Origin: [Clostridium] hylemonae DSM 15053
GTDB lineage: Bacteria; Bacillota; Clostridia; Lachnospirales; Lachnospiraceae
DNA: 64,000 nt
NCBI RefSeq assembly: GCF_008281175.1
Contig: NZ_CP036524.1
Span: 1,240,001-1,304,000, forward strand
Direction: 5' to 3'
The notes beneath the pieces are model-generated. The model did no database searches, was not told the DNA's origin, and saw only the letters and a program-made list of their open reading frames with translations. Below are positions 9,000 to 18,151 of the stretch, piece after piece; position 1 is the stretch's first letter, and each line of letters starts with the position of its first letter. Both the position numbers and the translations under genes were made by a program.

Positions 9000-10106
9000 A
9001 TGAAAATCATGTTATTGTCAGCAGCTAGAAGCATTCATACGGTGAAGTGGGCTAATGCTATAGCGGAAAGAAATCATGAGGTATATTTGGTTTGTAACCG
9101 GGGGCACGAGGCACATACGGACGATTTGAATACTGATATTGAGCAAATTATTTTGAAATACAGCGGAACAGTTGGATACTACTTTAACTCGAGAGAGCTT
9201 TCCAGAGTGGTTAAAGATATTCAGCCAGATGTGGTAAATGTGCATTACGCAAGCGGTTATGGCACATTGGCAAGAAAAGCGCATATAAAAACCCCCTTAT
9301 TGCTATCGGTATGGGGGAGTGATGTCTATGATTTCCCTTACGAAAGCAGGCTGAAAAAGAGCATTTTAAAAAGAAATGTAAATTTTGCGACGAAATTAGC
9401 GTCCACTAGTTATTGTATGGCGGATCAGCTGAGATGTGTTATGGATAAACAAGATTTAGAAATTATTGTTACTCCGTTTGGAGTGGATCTGACACTTTTT
9501 GAGCCAAACAATTATTCACAAAGAAAAAGTTCAGAAGAAATTGTCATTGGGAATATTAAAGCATTAGAACCTCAGTATGGAATAGATAAATTACTATACG
9601 CGATAGACATTTTAAACAAAAAGTTGTCTAAAGATACCAACTGGAATAAAAACCTTGTTGTAAAAATTTATGGCTCTGGAAGTCAAAAAAGTTATTTGGA
9701 AGAGCTTGCTAAAAAAAAGGGTATTGGAGATATTGTTAAATTTGAAGGCAGAATATCAAATATGGATGTGCCAAAGGCCTTAAGTGATTTTGATATATTT
9801 TGCGCTATGAGCCAAAGAGAGAGCTTTGGGGTAGCTGTAGTGGAGGCAATGGCTATGGAAGTGCCGGTTGTAGTTTCAGATGTTGATGGCTTTAGAGAAG
9901 TCGTAAAAAATAAAGAGACAGGCATTATAATAAATAGAGATGATGTCTACGCAATGGCAGGAGCATTAGAAGAATTGGTGAGAGATGAAGTAAAACGCAT
10001 ATCATACGGAAAAGCGGGACGTAAAAGGGTACAGGCGTTATATGACTGGAATAAAAATGTGGATTTAATGGAAAAGATATATAACAAATTGATTAAAACC
10101 GGGTAA
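9000..10106 (+). CDS. GT4-family glycosyltransferase
   Basis: I chose the ATG at 9000, not the GTG seven codons earlier, because GGAGGA at 8985-8990 sits nine bases before it and the GT-B fold begins at once. The 368-residue product has the Rossmann-like first strand with an early GxHxxK-type stretch. The C-terminal nucleotide-sugar site has the characteristic E-x7-E motif, ESFGVAVVEA. It probably adds one sugar from a nucleotide donor to the lipid-linked repeat unit at the inner membrane face. Donor and linkage cannot be read from sequence. The gene is followed by a TTG-started wall enzyme after 90 bases. Confidence 0.88.
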   Translation: MKIMLLSAARSIHTVKWANAIAERNHEVYLVCNRGHEAHTDDLNTDIEQIILKYSGTVGYYFNSRELSRVVKDIQPDVVNVHYASGYGTLARKAHIKTPLLLSVWGSDVYDFPYESRLKKSILKRNVNFATKLASTSYCMADQLRCVMDKQDLEIIVTPFGVDLTLFEPNNYSQRKSSEEIVIGNIKALEPQYGIDKLLYAIDILNKKLSKDTNWNKNLVVKIYGSGSQKSYLEELAKKKGIGDIVKFEGRISNMDVPKALSDFDIFCAMSQRESFGVAVVEAMAMEVPVVVSDVDGFREVVKNKETGIIINRDDVYAMAGALEELVRDEVKRISYGKAGRKRVQALYDWNKNVDLMEKIYNKLIKTG

Positions 10107-10196
10107 TATATAGTGGCAGGTAAATGTGTTTTGTGATTAACAATCTTGTAATATAATGTACTTAATTTTTAACAGGAATGTGAGGAGGGCAAAGAG

Positions 10197-12845
10197 TTGA
10201 GAAGAAGAGTAACTAGGCTGGTGGCAGGAATTCTGGTATTTGCTACAGTAGTAAATGTTTCTTTTGTTAGTTCTGCTTATGGGGAGGAAGAAGTGCAGTC
10301 AGACACTCAGAATACATATGAAGCAGATAGTACAGAAATAAACATATGGACTGGAAGTGTCTTAAATGGCGACAGAGCATATTGGAATTCTAATGGTGAA
10401 AAGGTTGTAGGACAGAATAAAATTGGAGATAAGATATATTATTTTAGTGAAGAAGGTTTCGTTCAAACTGGATGGATAGATATAGGAGGAGAAAACTATT
10501 ACTTTTCATTGGAAAATGGAGAGAGGTATGAAGAGAGAACAGAAACAATTGACGGGGTGGAGTATTTCTTTGATTTAGATGGAAGAGCGGAAAAGGTTGA
10601 AAAGAGTTCAGGTCCGTCAAATGAAGAATTGGATGCAAATGATATAGAAAAGAACAATGGCATTGACTCTGAAAATAAAGATGTTAAAGAAGATGCGGAG
10701 GACTTGATACAGTCTAAAGATGCATCTGTTAATCAGGGGGCTGTTAATTCTGTTACAATATTGAAGGGCTGGCAGGATACACCAGAAGGGAAGAAATACT
10801 ATGACGGTGAAGGCAACTTTGTAGTTGGTATACAAAATATAGACAACAAACTGTATAGTTTTGACGAGAAAGGTGTTCTACAGACAGGGTGGATAGAGTC
10901 GGACGGGAAAAAGACCTATTATGGGATGCCTGACGGGAGCCTGCGGACAGGCTGGCTGCATTTTGGAGAAATATACTATTATTGCGGAAGCAATGGGGAG
11001 ATAATGAGAGGATATCAGAAAATAGGAAGCAGCCTGTATTATTTTAATGAGGAAGGGATCCGCCAGACAGGGTGGATAGAGTCGGACGGGAAAAAGACCT
11101 ATTATGGGATGCCTGACGGGAGCCTGCGGACAGGCTGGCTGCATTTCGGAGAAATATACTATTATTGCGGAAGCAATGGGGAGATAATGAGAGGATATCA
11201 GAAGATAGGAAGCAGCCTGTATTATTTTAATGAGGAAGGAATCCGCCAGACAGGGTGGATAGAGTCGGATGGTAAAAGGACCTATTATGGAATGCCTGAC
11301 GGGAGCCTGCGGACAGGCTGGCTGAGGTTTGGAAATATTTACTATTACTGCGGTAGTGACGGAGTTATCGTGACGGGCGTGCCTAAGACTGTAAATGGTG
11401 TATGCTACTATTTTAACGATGAAGGAATCAGAAGTAAAGCACCTGGCGGCTGGCAGATATATAATGGGAAAACGTATTATGGGATGCCGGACGGCACTTT
11501 TCGCATAGGCTGGTTAAAGTTTGGAAACATATACTATTATCTTGACAAAGATGGCGTTAAATTAACTGGTTTAAACAAAATAGGAGGCGATCTGTATTTT
11601 TTTAATGATGAGGGAGTTCGCCAGACAGGATGGATAGTTGCAGGTGGCACAACTTATTACGGGATGCCGGATGGGAGTCTGAGGACAGGTTGGCTGAAAT
11701 TTGGTAATACATACTATTATTGTGATAATGATGGCGCCGTTATAATTGGTACGCCTAGGATAGTAAACGGCGTCTGCTACTATTTTAACGATGAAGGAAT
11801 CAGAAGTAAAGCACCTGGCGGCTGGCAGATATATAACGGGAAAACGTATTACGGAATGCCGGATGGTACATTTCGCACAGGTTGGTTAAAATTTGGAAAC
11901 ATCTATTATTATTTTGACAATAATGGTGTGAAAGTAACAGGACTAAACAGAATAGAAGGTAACCTGTACTACTTTAATGATGAAGGAATTCGCCAGACGG
12001 GATGGATTAAAGTTGCGGGAAATAAGTCGTATTATGGGATGCCAGATGGAGTGTTGCGAATAGGCTGGCTTAAATTTGGAGATATATATTATTATTGCAA
12101 TAGTAATGCAGAAATTGTAGTAGGGGACTATGTTGTCAGTGGAGTCTTATATACTTTTGATTCAAATGGTATAATGCAGAAAAAAAGTGGATGGGGGAGT
12201 TATAATGGGCTAAAGTATTATTTTAATCCGTCTACGGGATTCCCTTATAAAAGCCAATGGGTAACATTTGGAGCTACACATTATTATGCAAACTGCAATG
12301 GGTTTATGGTACAGGGGTGGCAAAATATTAATGGGAAATACTATTATTTTTATCCAGCCACCAATATTATGGCGAGAAATACTACAATAGATGGATTTGT
12401 TATCGGTGCTGACGGAGTTAGAGTCCCTACAATACTTTCTAAAATGACAGCAAGAGCCTGGGGATATTCCAGTTTGACAGGCTATTTACTGATGGTGGAT
12501 AGAGATGCTCACAAAGTAGGAGTTTTTAAAGGAAAGCAGGGAGAATGGAATAATCTTTATTTTTGGGATTGCGGAAACGGTGCATCCTCTACGCCAACAG
12601 TTGCTGGTGTATTTAAAGTAGGGATGAAAGGATATTATTTTGACTCTGGTTCGGCGAGATGCTTCTGGTATACGCAATTTTATGGAAATTATCTGTTTCA
12701 TTCAGTACTATGTTATAAAGACGGAAGGATAATGGATGGCCGGGTAGGTATGGCATTATCTCACGGTTGCGTTAGGCTTCAAATACCAAATGCTAAATGG
12801 ATTTATGATAACATACCAAAAGGGACAACGGTTGTTGTTTATTAA
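10197..12845 (+). CDS. Secreted L,D-transpeptidase (YkuD) with choline-binding-type wall repeats
   Basis: The start is TTG with a GAGGAGGG ribosome binding site at 10182-10189. The 882-residue protein has a signal peptide (about 1-29). A long array of aromatic, Gly-rich repeats of the CW_binding/choline-binding type runs from about residue 50 to 740, in which GW, YYY and GxxYYF units alternate. A C-terminal YkuD domain (about 749-882) carries the catalytic SHGCVRL motif with H856 and C858. YkuD enzymes make 3-3 peptidoglycan cross-links or attach proteins to peptidoglycan. The repeats should bind a wall polymer, possibly the one made here. Unusually, it sits inside a polysaccharide operon, between a glycosyltransferase and the CapD-like gene. 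Confidence 0.9.
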   Translation: MRRRVTRLVAGILVFATVVNVSFVSSAYGEEEVQSDTQNTYEADSTEINIWTGSVLNGDRAYWNSNGEKVVGQNKIGDKIYYFSEEGFVQTGWIDIGGENYYFSLENGERYEERTETIDGVEYFFDLDGRAEKVEKSSGPSNEELDANDIEKNNGIDSENKDVKEDAEDLIQSKDASVNQGAVNSVTILKGWQDTPEGKKYYDGEGNFVVGIQNIDNKLYSFDEKGVLQTGWIESDGKKTYYGMPDGSLRTGWLHFGEIYYYCGSNGEIMRGYQKIGSSLYYFNEEGIRQTGWIESDGKKTYYGMPDGSLRTGWLHFGEIYYYCGSNGEIMRGYQKIGSSLYYFNEEGIRQTGWIESDGKRTYYGMPDGSLRTGWLRFGNIYYYCGSDGVIVTGVPKTVNGVCYYFNDEGIRSKAPGGWQIYNGKTYYGMPDGTFRIGWLKFGNIYYYLDKDGVKLTGLNKIGGDLYFFNDEGVRQTGWIVAGGTTYYGMPDGSLRTGWLKFGNTYYYCDNDGAVIIGTPRIVNGVCYYFNDEGIRSKAPGGWQIYNGKTYYGMPDGTFRTGWLKFGNIYYYFDNNGVKVTGLNRIEGNLYYFNDEGIRQTGWIKVAGNKSYYGMPDGVLRIGWLKFGDIYYYCNSNAEIVVGDYVVSGVLYTFDSNGIMQKKSGWGSYNGLKYYFNPSTGFPYKSQWVTFGATHYYANCNGFMVQGWQNINGKYYYFYPATNIMARNTTIDGFVIGADGVRVPTILSKMTARAWGYSSLTGYLLMVDRDAHKVGVFKGKQGEWNNLYFWDCGNGASSTPTVAGVFKVGMKGYYFDSGSARCFWYTQFYGNYLFHSVLCYKDGRIMDGRVGMALSHGCVRLQIPNAKWIYDNIPKGTTVVVY
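10881..11335 (+). repeat. 183-bp near-identical tandem repeats in the transpeptidase gene
   Basis: Units start at 10881 and 11064, with a third beginning at 11247 and diverging after about 90 bases. The first two differ at only a few positions. Each encodes 61 residues of wall-binding repeat with the core YYGMPDGSLRTGW. The near identity at DNA level, compared with the diverged later repeats, points to recent duplication or gene conversion. Confidence 0.9.
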
Positions 12846-12924
12846 TAAGGCATTAAAAGAGAAGAACCCTCAGTTACCAAGAGTATTCGATAAATAGTGA
12901 ATTGTAAAAAGTAATATATAAACG

Positions 12925-12953
12925 TTGTATCTTTAGATGAAATTTGCTATTAT
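12925..12953 (+). promoter_or_regulatory. Candidate promoter ahead of the CapD-like gene
   Basis: TTGTAT at 12925-12930 and TATTAT at 12948-12953 are 17 bases apart and end 50 bases before the ATG at 13004. It would give the core biosynthesis genes transcription independent of the upstream wall enzyme. The 158-base gap holds nothing else I recognise. Confidence 0.5.
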
Positions 12954-13003
12954 TAAAAAAGCATGTAAAAAGTATGTAACATTTTGTAATAAAGAGGGAT
13001 CTT

Positions 13004-14950
13004 ATGAAAAGTTTAATTAATTTTAGAAGTTCAAGAACCAGAATGTTTTGTCTATGTATTGTAGATATCATAACTATTGTTGTTAATGCTTATTTATCTT
13101 TGATAATACGGCATGAATGGCATTATAGCTGGGTTCCGTATGAGTACATCAGCAGTATTAAGATATATATGGTAGTCAATATCATAACTACTATTTTGAT
13201 TTTTATGTTATTGAATTTATATCGAAGTGTATGGAGTTATGCCAGTATACATGAAGTTGTACTTGTGGGCGCGGCGTGTATGTTGTCTACTGCTTTTCAG
13301 GCGTTGGGTATGTTGATTTTGGCATTAAAAGTTCCTAGAAGTTATTATGCAATATATTTTTTCCTGATGGTAATGACGACTTTGGCCACAAGATTTTCAT
13401 ATAGAGGTTGGAAAGCCTTAAAAAGAGGGTTCAGCAAACAAAAAGGCCATATAGTAAATACAATGGTAATTGGGGCAGGTGAAGCGGGCAGTGTAATAAT
13501 TCATGAATTAAAATCAAGTCTTCAGCTGAAGCGTAACGTGGCATGCATTATTGACGATAATCCTTCGAAGAAAGGAAAGTACCTCCAAGGGGTACGTATT
13601 GTAGGTGATAGAAATTCAATAATCAGCATGGCGGAGAAATATCAAGTTGAAGAGATTATTTTGGCCATTCCTTCAGCAAATGCAAAAACAACAAAGGATA
13701 TTTTAAAAATTTGCAATCAGACACAGTGTAAATTAAAAGTACTTCCTGGGATGTACCAGTTGATTACGGAAGAAGTGAGTGTTTCCAAACTTCGAGAAGT
13801 ATCAATTGAAGATTTGCTTGGCAGAGACAGTATTAATATTGATTTGGACAGCGTTGCAGGTTATGTGTCAGATAGAACAGTGCTTGTTACTGGTGGTGGT
13901 GGGTCGATCGGCAGTGAGTTGTGCCGTCAGATCGTGAATTATAATCCGAAATGTCTAATTATATTTGATATTTATGAAAATAATGCTTATGATATACAGC
14001 AGGAACTAAAAAAGAAATATCCTAAGCTACATTTAGAGGTATTAATCGGTTCGGTTCGTAATACAAAGAGAATTGAATGGGTAATGGAACATTATCGTCC
14101 TAATGTAGTATATCATGCAGCTGCACATAAGCATGTCCCATTGATGGAAGACAGCCCTAATGAGGCGATTAAAAACAATGTATTTGGAACATATAAAACA
14201 GCAAGGGCAGCAGATAAATTCGGAGTGGAAAAATTTGTCCTTATATCAACCGATAAGGCGGTTAATCCTACCAATATCATGGGGGCTTCTAAGAGATTAT
14301 GCGAGATGATAATACAGACATATAATCGTTATTCAAAAACAGAATATGTAGCTGTACGCTTTGGAAATGTGTTAGGAAGTAATGGCAGTGTTATTCCACT
14401 GTTTAGAAAACAGATGGAGGCTGGAGGTCCTGTTACGGTAACACATCCAGACATTATTCGGTATTTTATGACGATACCGGAAGCTGTATCACTCGTTCTT
14501 CAGGCGGGCGCTTATGATAACGGAGGAGAAATTTTTGTTCTGGATATGGGAGAACCAGTCAAGATAGCCGATTTGGCAAAGAATCTAATTCGTTTATCCG
14601 GGTATACTTTAGGAGTAGATATGGAGATAGAGTATACAGGTTTACGTCCTGGTGAAAAGCTTTATGAAGAACTTTTGATTTCAGATGAAGGTTTACAAAA
14701 AACGAAGAATGATTTAATTTATATAGATGAACCGATAGAGTTTGATGAGATTCATTTTCTAAGTGAATTAGGAAATCTGGAAAAAGCAGCGGTTAATGAA
14801 AGCGAGAATGTGAAAGAAATTGTGGCGAGTATTGTTTCGACTTATCACATAAGACCAGAAGACAAAAAGCGAGATGAAGAGAATTATAAAGCTTTGAATA
14901 GTTTGGGAAAATTCAGTCATGAAGGACCTATAGTGGAGGAATATTTATGA
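13004..14950 (+). CDS. CapD/PglF/WbpM-like nucleotide-sugar 4,6-dehydratase, membrane-anchored
   Basis: The 648-residue protein has four N-terminal membrane helices in about the first 135 residues. A Rossmann-like domain with GAGEAG lies near residue 155, and a catalytic SDR domain has the NAD motif GGGGSIGSE at 297-305. The TDK motif of this dehydratase family (416-418) precedes NPTNIMGASKR. Relatives convert UDP-GlcNAc to the 4-keto-6-deoxy sugar. Length and layout match full-length WbpM/PglF rather than the short soluble forms. The next gene overlaps its stop by four bases and encodes the aminotransferase that would use the 4-keto product. Together they should make a 4-amino-4,6-dideoxy N-acetylhexosamine nucleotide. 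Confidence 0.88.
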   Translation: MKSLINFRSSRTRMFCLCIVDIITIVVNAYLSLIIRHEWHYSWVPYEYISSIKIYMVVNIITTILIFMLLNLYRSVWSYASIHEVVLVGAACMLSTAFQALGMLILALKVPRSYYAIYFFLMVMTTLATRFSYRGWKALKRGFSKQKGHIVNTMVIGAGEAGSVIIHELKSSLQLKRNVACIIDDNPSKKGKYLQGVRIVGDRNSIISMAEKYQVEEIILAIPSANAKTTKDILKICNQTQCKLKVLPGMYQLITEEVSVSKLREVSIEDLLGRDSINIDLDSVAGYVSDRTVLVTGGGGSIGSELCRQIVNYNPKCLIIFDIYENNAYDIQQELKKKYPKLHLEVLIGSVRNTKRIEWVMEHYRPNVVYHAAAHKHVPLMEDSPNEAIKNNVFGTYKTARAADKFGVEKFVLISTDKAVNPTNIMGASKRLCEMIIQTYNRYSKTEYVAVRFGNVLGSNGSVIPLFRKQMEAGGPVTVTHPDIIRYFMTIPEAVSLVLQAGAYDNGGEIFVLDMGEPVKIADLAKNLIRLSGYTLGVDMEIEYTGLRPGEKLYEELLISDEGLQKTKNDLIYIDEPIEFDEIHFLSELGNLEKAAVNESENVKEIVASIVSTYHIRPEDKKRDEENYKALNSLGKFSHEGPIVEEYL

Positions 14951-16146
14951 AAAATATGCAGATACCATTTTCTCCCCCTGATATTACAGAAGAAGAAATT
15001 GCAGAAGTCGTAGATACATTAAGAAGTGGATGGATTACAACAGGACCAAAAACAAAAGAATTTGAAAGGGAAATCGCAAAGTTTTGTCACGCATCGAGAG
15101 CGGTTTGCTTGAATTCGGCGACCGCTTGTTCGGAAATGACATTACGGCTTTTAGGAATTGGGCCGGGGGACGAGGTGATTACGTCTGCATACACATATAC
15201 AGCATCGGCAAGTGTCATAGCCCATGTTGGTGCTAAAATTGTGTTAGTGGATACACAAAAAGATTCCTATGAGATGGATTATACGCAGTTGGAGAAAGCA
15301 ATAACTGAAAAAACAAAGGCTATCATTCCTGTAGATTTAGGAGGAGTGATGTGTGATTATGATAAAATATTTGATATCGTTGAAAAAAAGAGAAGTTTAT
15401 TTTATGCTTCAAATGAGATTCAGGAAAAAATAGGTCATGTTGCTGTAGTTGCAGATGCGGCGCATGCGCTGGGGGCAGGTAGAAATGGAAAGTTATGCGG
15501 GGAAATAGCGGATTTTACATGTTTTTCATTCCACGCGGTTAAAAATTTGACAACTGCTGAAGGTGGTGCGGTTGTATGGAAAGATATTCAAGGGATTGAT
15601 AATGAAGAATTGTATAAAAAATACATGCTCTTATCCCTCCATGGCCAATCAAAAGATGCATTAGCTAAAACTAAACAGGGCGCATGGGAATATGATGTTT
15701 TAGATACGTATTTTAAATGTAATATGACCGATATCATGGCAGCTATTGGATTAGTGCAATTAAGACGGTATTCATCGCTGATGAAGAGGAGAAAAGAGAT
15801 TATACAGATATATGAAAAAGGGTTAGAGAATCTCCCTGTGAACACATTAAAACATTATGGTGAAAATTACTCATCGAGCGGGCATCTTTATCTCGTGCGT
15901 CTGAAAGGTAGAAATAGGCAAGAATGTAATGAAATCATTATAAAGATGGCGGAGGATGGTGTAGCAACAAATGTTCATTATAAACCGCTTCCGCTGTTGA
16001 GTGCATATAAAAATAGGGGATTTGATGTACTTGATTATCCAAATTCTTATGCACTATATGAAAATGAAATTACTTTTCCGCTTCATACCAAATTGACCAA
16101 CGAGGAGGCGGAGTATGTAATTGCTACATTTAGGAAATATGTATAG
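14947..16146 (+). CDS. DegT/DnrJ/EryC1/StrS aminotransferase for a 4-amino-dideoxy sugar
   Basis: This 399-residue PLP enzyme carries the Schiff-base lysine K199 in FHAVKNLTTAEGG and the cofactor-binding aspartate D170 in ADAAHALGA, both in the normal places. It should transfer an amino group to C4 of the UDP-4-keto sugar from the preceding dehydratase, with which it overlaps by four bases (ATGA). The product would be UDP-4-amino-4,6-dideoxy-GlcNAc or its galacto epimer (AATGal type); stereochemistry cannot be read. No PglD-like acetyltransferase follows, so the amine may stay free, as in AATGal-primed teichoic acids and zwitterionic capsules. It is distinct from the second aminotransferase near 23.4 kb. 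Confidence 0.88.
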   Translation: MKNMQIPFSPPDITEEEIAEVVDTLRSGWITTGPKTKEFEREIAKFCHASRAVCLNSATACSEMTLRLLGIGPGDEVITSAYTYTASASVIAHVGAKIVLVDTQKDSYEMDYTQLEKAITEKTKAIIPVDLGGVMCDYDKIFDIVEKKRSLFYASNEIQEKIGHVAVVADAAHALGAGRNGKLCGEIADFTCFSFHAVKNLTTAEGGAVVWKDIQGIDNEELYKKYMLLSLHGQSKDALAKTKQGAWEYDVLDTYFKCNMTDIMAAIGLVQLRRYSSLMKRRKEIIQIYEKGLENLPVNTLKHYGENYSSSGHLYLVRLKGRNRQECNEIIIKMAEDGVATNVHYKPLPLLSAYKNRGFDVLDYPNSYALYENEITFPLHTKLTNEEAEYVIATFRKYV

Positions 16147-16163
16147 TAGGGCAGGGATCAATC

Positions 16164-16844
16164 ATGAGAAAATGGGAAAATCTGCCGCCTTTTATGCAGG
16201 TGGACGAAGTTAGAGTGTATTATGATATATTAGAAAAGCATAGAAGTAGTTTGCTATTCAAACGCATATTTGATATAATAATTGCCGGTGTCTTAATTCT
16301 GATTTTGTCTCCTCTTTTTTTAATATTGGCATTAATAATTAAAGTAGATTCTAAAGGTCCGGCAATCTATCAACAAACTAGAGTCACAATTTACGGGAGA
16401 GAGTTTCGAATATTTAAGTTTAGAAGTATGGTTGTTGAAGCGGATAGAGAGGGAACACAGGTTACTACAAACGGAGATACAAGAATTACAAGGGTTGGCA
16501 GGGTTATACGCAAGTATAGGTTGGATGAACTTCCTCAATTAGTGAATATTTTATGTGGAGATATGACATTTGTAGGCACTCGTCCAGAAGTGGTCAAATA
16601 TGTTAGAAAGTATACTGATAAAATGAAGGCAACATTATTACTTCCGGCAGGAATCACATCCTTGGCCAGTATAGCCTACAAAGATGAAGAAAAATTGTTG
16701 AAGTCAGCAGAGGATGCAGATGAAATTTATATTAAGCAGATTTTACCTGAAAAAATGAAATATAATTTAAAGGCTTTACGGGAATTTAGCCTATGGGGTG
16801 ATATAAAAATAATGTTTCGTACAGTTTTTGCTGTTTTAAAATGA
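16164..16844 (+). CDS. Priming sugar-phosphate transferase (PglC/WcaJ-type phosphoglycosyltransferase)
   Basis: A 226-residue small phosphoglycosyltransferase has one re-entrant-type hydrophobic helix at about 33-58, the KFRSM motif, the catalytic D121-E122 pair in RLDELPQL, and GTRPE near the end of the core. Such enzymes transfer sugar-1-phosphate from a UDP-sugar to undecaprenyl phosphate and start the repeat unit. The short monotopic length is PglC-like rather than WbaP-like. Following the dehydratase and aminotransferase, it most likely uses their amino-dideoxy sugar; that link is inference from gene order. The gap to the upstream stop is 17 bases. Confidence 0.9.
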   Translation: MRKWENLPPFMQVDEVRVYYDILEKHRSSLLFKRIFDIIIAGVLILILSPLFLILALIIKVDSKGPAIYQQTRVTIYGREFRIFKFRSMVVEADREGTQVTTNGDTRITRVGRVIRKYRLDELPQLVNILCGDMTFVGTRPEVVKYVRKYTDKMKATLLLPAGITSLASIAYKDEEKLLKSAEDADEIYIKQILPEKMKYNLKALREFSLWGDIKIMFRTVFAVLK

Positions 16845-16862
16845 GTCCAAGGAGATTGGAAA

Positions 16863-18113
16863 ATGAATATCTGGATTGTTAATCAATATGCCATTCCGCC
16901 TAGTTTGGGCGGATTGGTCAGACATTACTATTTTTCTAAATATATGCAGCAGGATGGTCATAAAGTAAGAATCTTTACATCTAGTAAAATTCATAATTCG
17001 GATATCAATTTGATAAATGATAATACTCTATATAAGGAAAAAATGGTAGATGGAATTGAATATACGTTTGTGCACAGTAGGGATTATAAGGGGAATGGAA
17101 TAGATCGTGTTCTGAATATGTTAGAGCTTCCTTTTAAAATGTGGAAAGCGATGAAGGCATTTAAGAAAGAAGGTCCGGATGTGATATATACTTCCTCACC
17201 TAGTCTTTTTATTGCATTTTTTTCTTTACTTTTTGGAAGACGTAATAAGATTCCCGTTGTAGTTGAGATAAGGGATTTGTGGCCTGAGTCAATCGTAGAA
17301 TATAATGGGATGTCTAGACGGAATCCGATTATTTTGATGATATACCAACTGGAAAAGTGGATTTATAAAAATGCAACACAATTAATCTTTACTTTTGAGG
17401 GGGGAAGCGATTATATAAAAGATAAAAAATGGGATAGATATATTGATTTGGATAAAGTGAATTATGTAAATAATGGAGTGGATTTGAAAGAGTTTGCGGA
17501 AAATATTGGTAAAGCACAAATTGATGATCCAGATTTGATTGATAAAAGTAAATTCAAGGTAGTTTATGTAGGATCTATTCGAAGGGCTAACAGTGTAAAA
17601 AATCTAGTAGATGTGGCACGAACGCTACAGACGCAAAATAAGGATGATATTTTATTTTTAATATATGGAGATGGAGTTGACAAAAACGAGCTGGAGAGTG
17701 AGTGCAAACGAGATAATCTTGTCAACATAAAATTCAAAGGTAAAGTGGAAAAGAAATATATTCCGTATATTCTTTCAAATAGTAATTTAAATATTTTGAA
17801 TTATAAGCAATCTGCTACATGGAAATACGGAGGAAGCCAGAATAAACAATTTGAGTATCTGGCTAGTGGAATCCCTGTTTGTTCTAATGTTGAAATGGGC
17901 TATTCAATTATGCGGCGTTATCAGTGTGGTATTGAAGAAAATATGGAGACAGTCCAACAATATGCAGAGGCAATACTTGCTTATAAAGACATGGATAAGG
18001 AAGAATATGAGCAACAGTGTAAGAACGCCAGAAAGGCAGCGGAAGAGTTTGATTATCCTAAGCTAAGTCTGAAAATAGAAAAAATTCTGGAACATGCTGT
18101 AGGGAATATTTGA
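16863..18113 (+). CDS. GT4-family glycosyltransferase (WbuB-like)
   Basis: The 416-residue protein has the GT-B layout. An N-terminal half opens with NQYAIPPSLGG and contains EIRDLWPES, a motif typical of WbuB/FucNAc-transferase relatives, and a C-terminal donor domain contains VYVGSIRRANSV and GDGVDKNEL. It probably adds the second residue to the lipid-linked primer sugar, since it directly follows the priming enzyme with an 18-base gap. The acceptor and donor are inferred only from position. GGAG lies upstream of the ATG. No membrane helices are visible. Confidence 0.87.
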   Translation: MNIWIVNQYAIPPSLGGLVRHYYFSKYMQQDGHKVRIFTSSKIHNSDINLINDNTLYKEKMVDGIEYTFVHSRDYKGNGIDRVLNMLELPFKMWKAMKAFKKEGPDVIYTSSPSLFIAFFSLLFGRRNKIPVVVEIRDLWPESIVEYNGMSRRNPIILMIYQLEKWIYKNATQLIFTFEGGSDYIKDKKWDRYIDLDKVNYVNNGVDLKEFAENIGKAQIDDPDLIDKSKFKVVYVGSIRRANSVKNLVDVARTLQTQNKDDILFLIYGDGVDKNELESECKRDNLVNIKFKGKVEKKYIPYILSNSNLNILNYKQSATWKYGGSQNKQFEYLASGIPVCSNVEMGYSIMRRYQCGIEENMETVQQYAEAILAYKDMDKEEYEQQCKNARKAAEEFDYPKLSLKIEKILEHAVGNI

Positions 18114-18151
18114 TTTAATCAAAATTGTAAAAGAAAGGAAATGTATGATAT

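Noticed and set aside
10131-10157. Promoter ahead of the transpeptidase gene
   Set aside because: TATAAT at 10152-10157 is good, but the TTGTGA upstream is only 15 bases away and the alternative at 17 bases is poor. It may be real; the evidence is too weak to list.
10881-12360. Possible CRISPR or intergenic repeat array
   Set aside because: The repeats are 183 bases, in frame, and encode aromatic wall-binding units. There are no short repeats with unique spacers.
12874-13071. Small minus-strand frame between the transpeptidase and CapD-like genes
   Set aside because: It overlaps the start and candidate promoter of the CapD-like gene and shows no motif or binding site.
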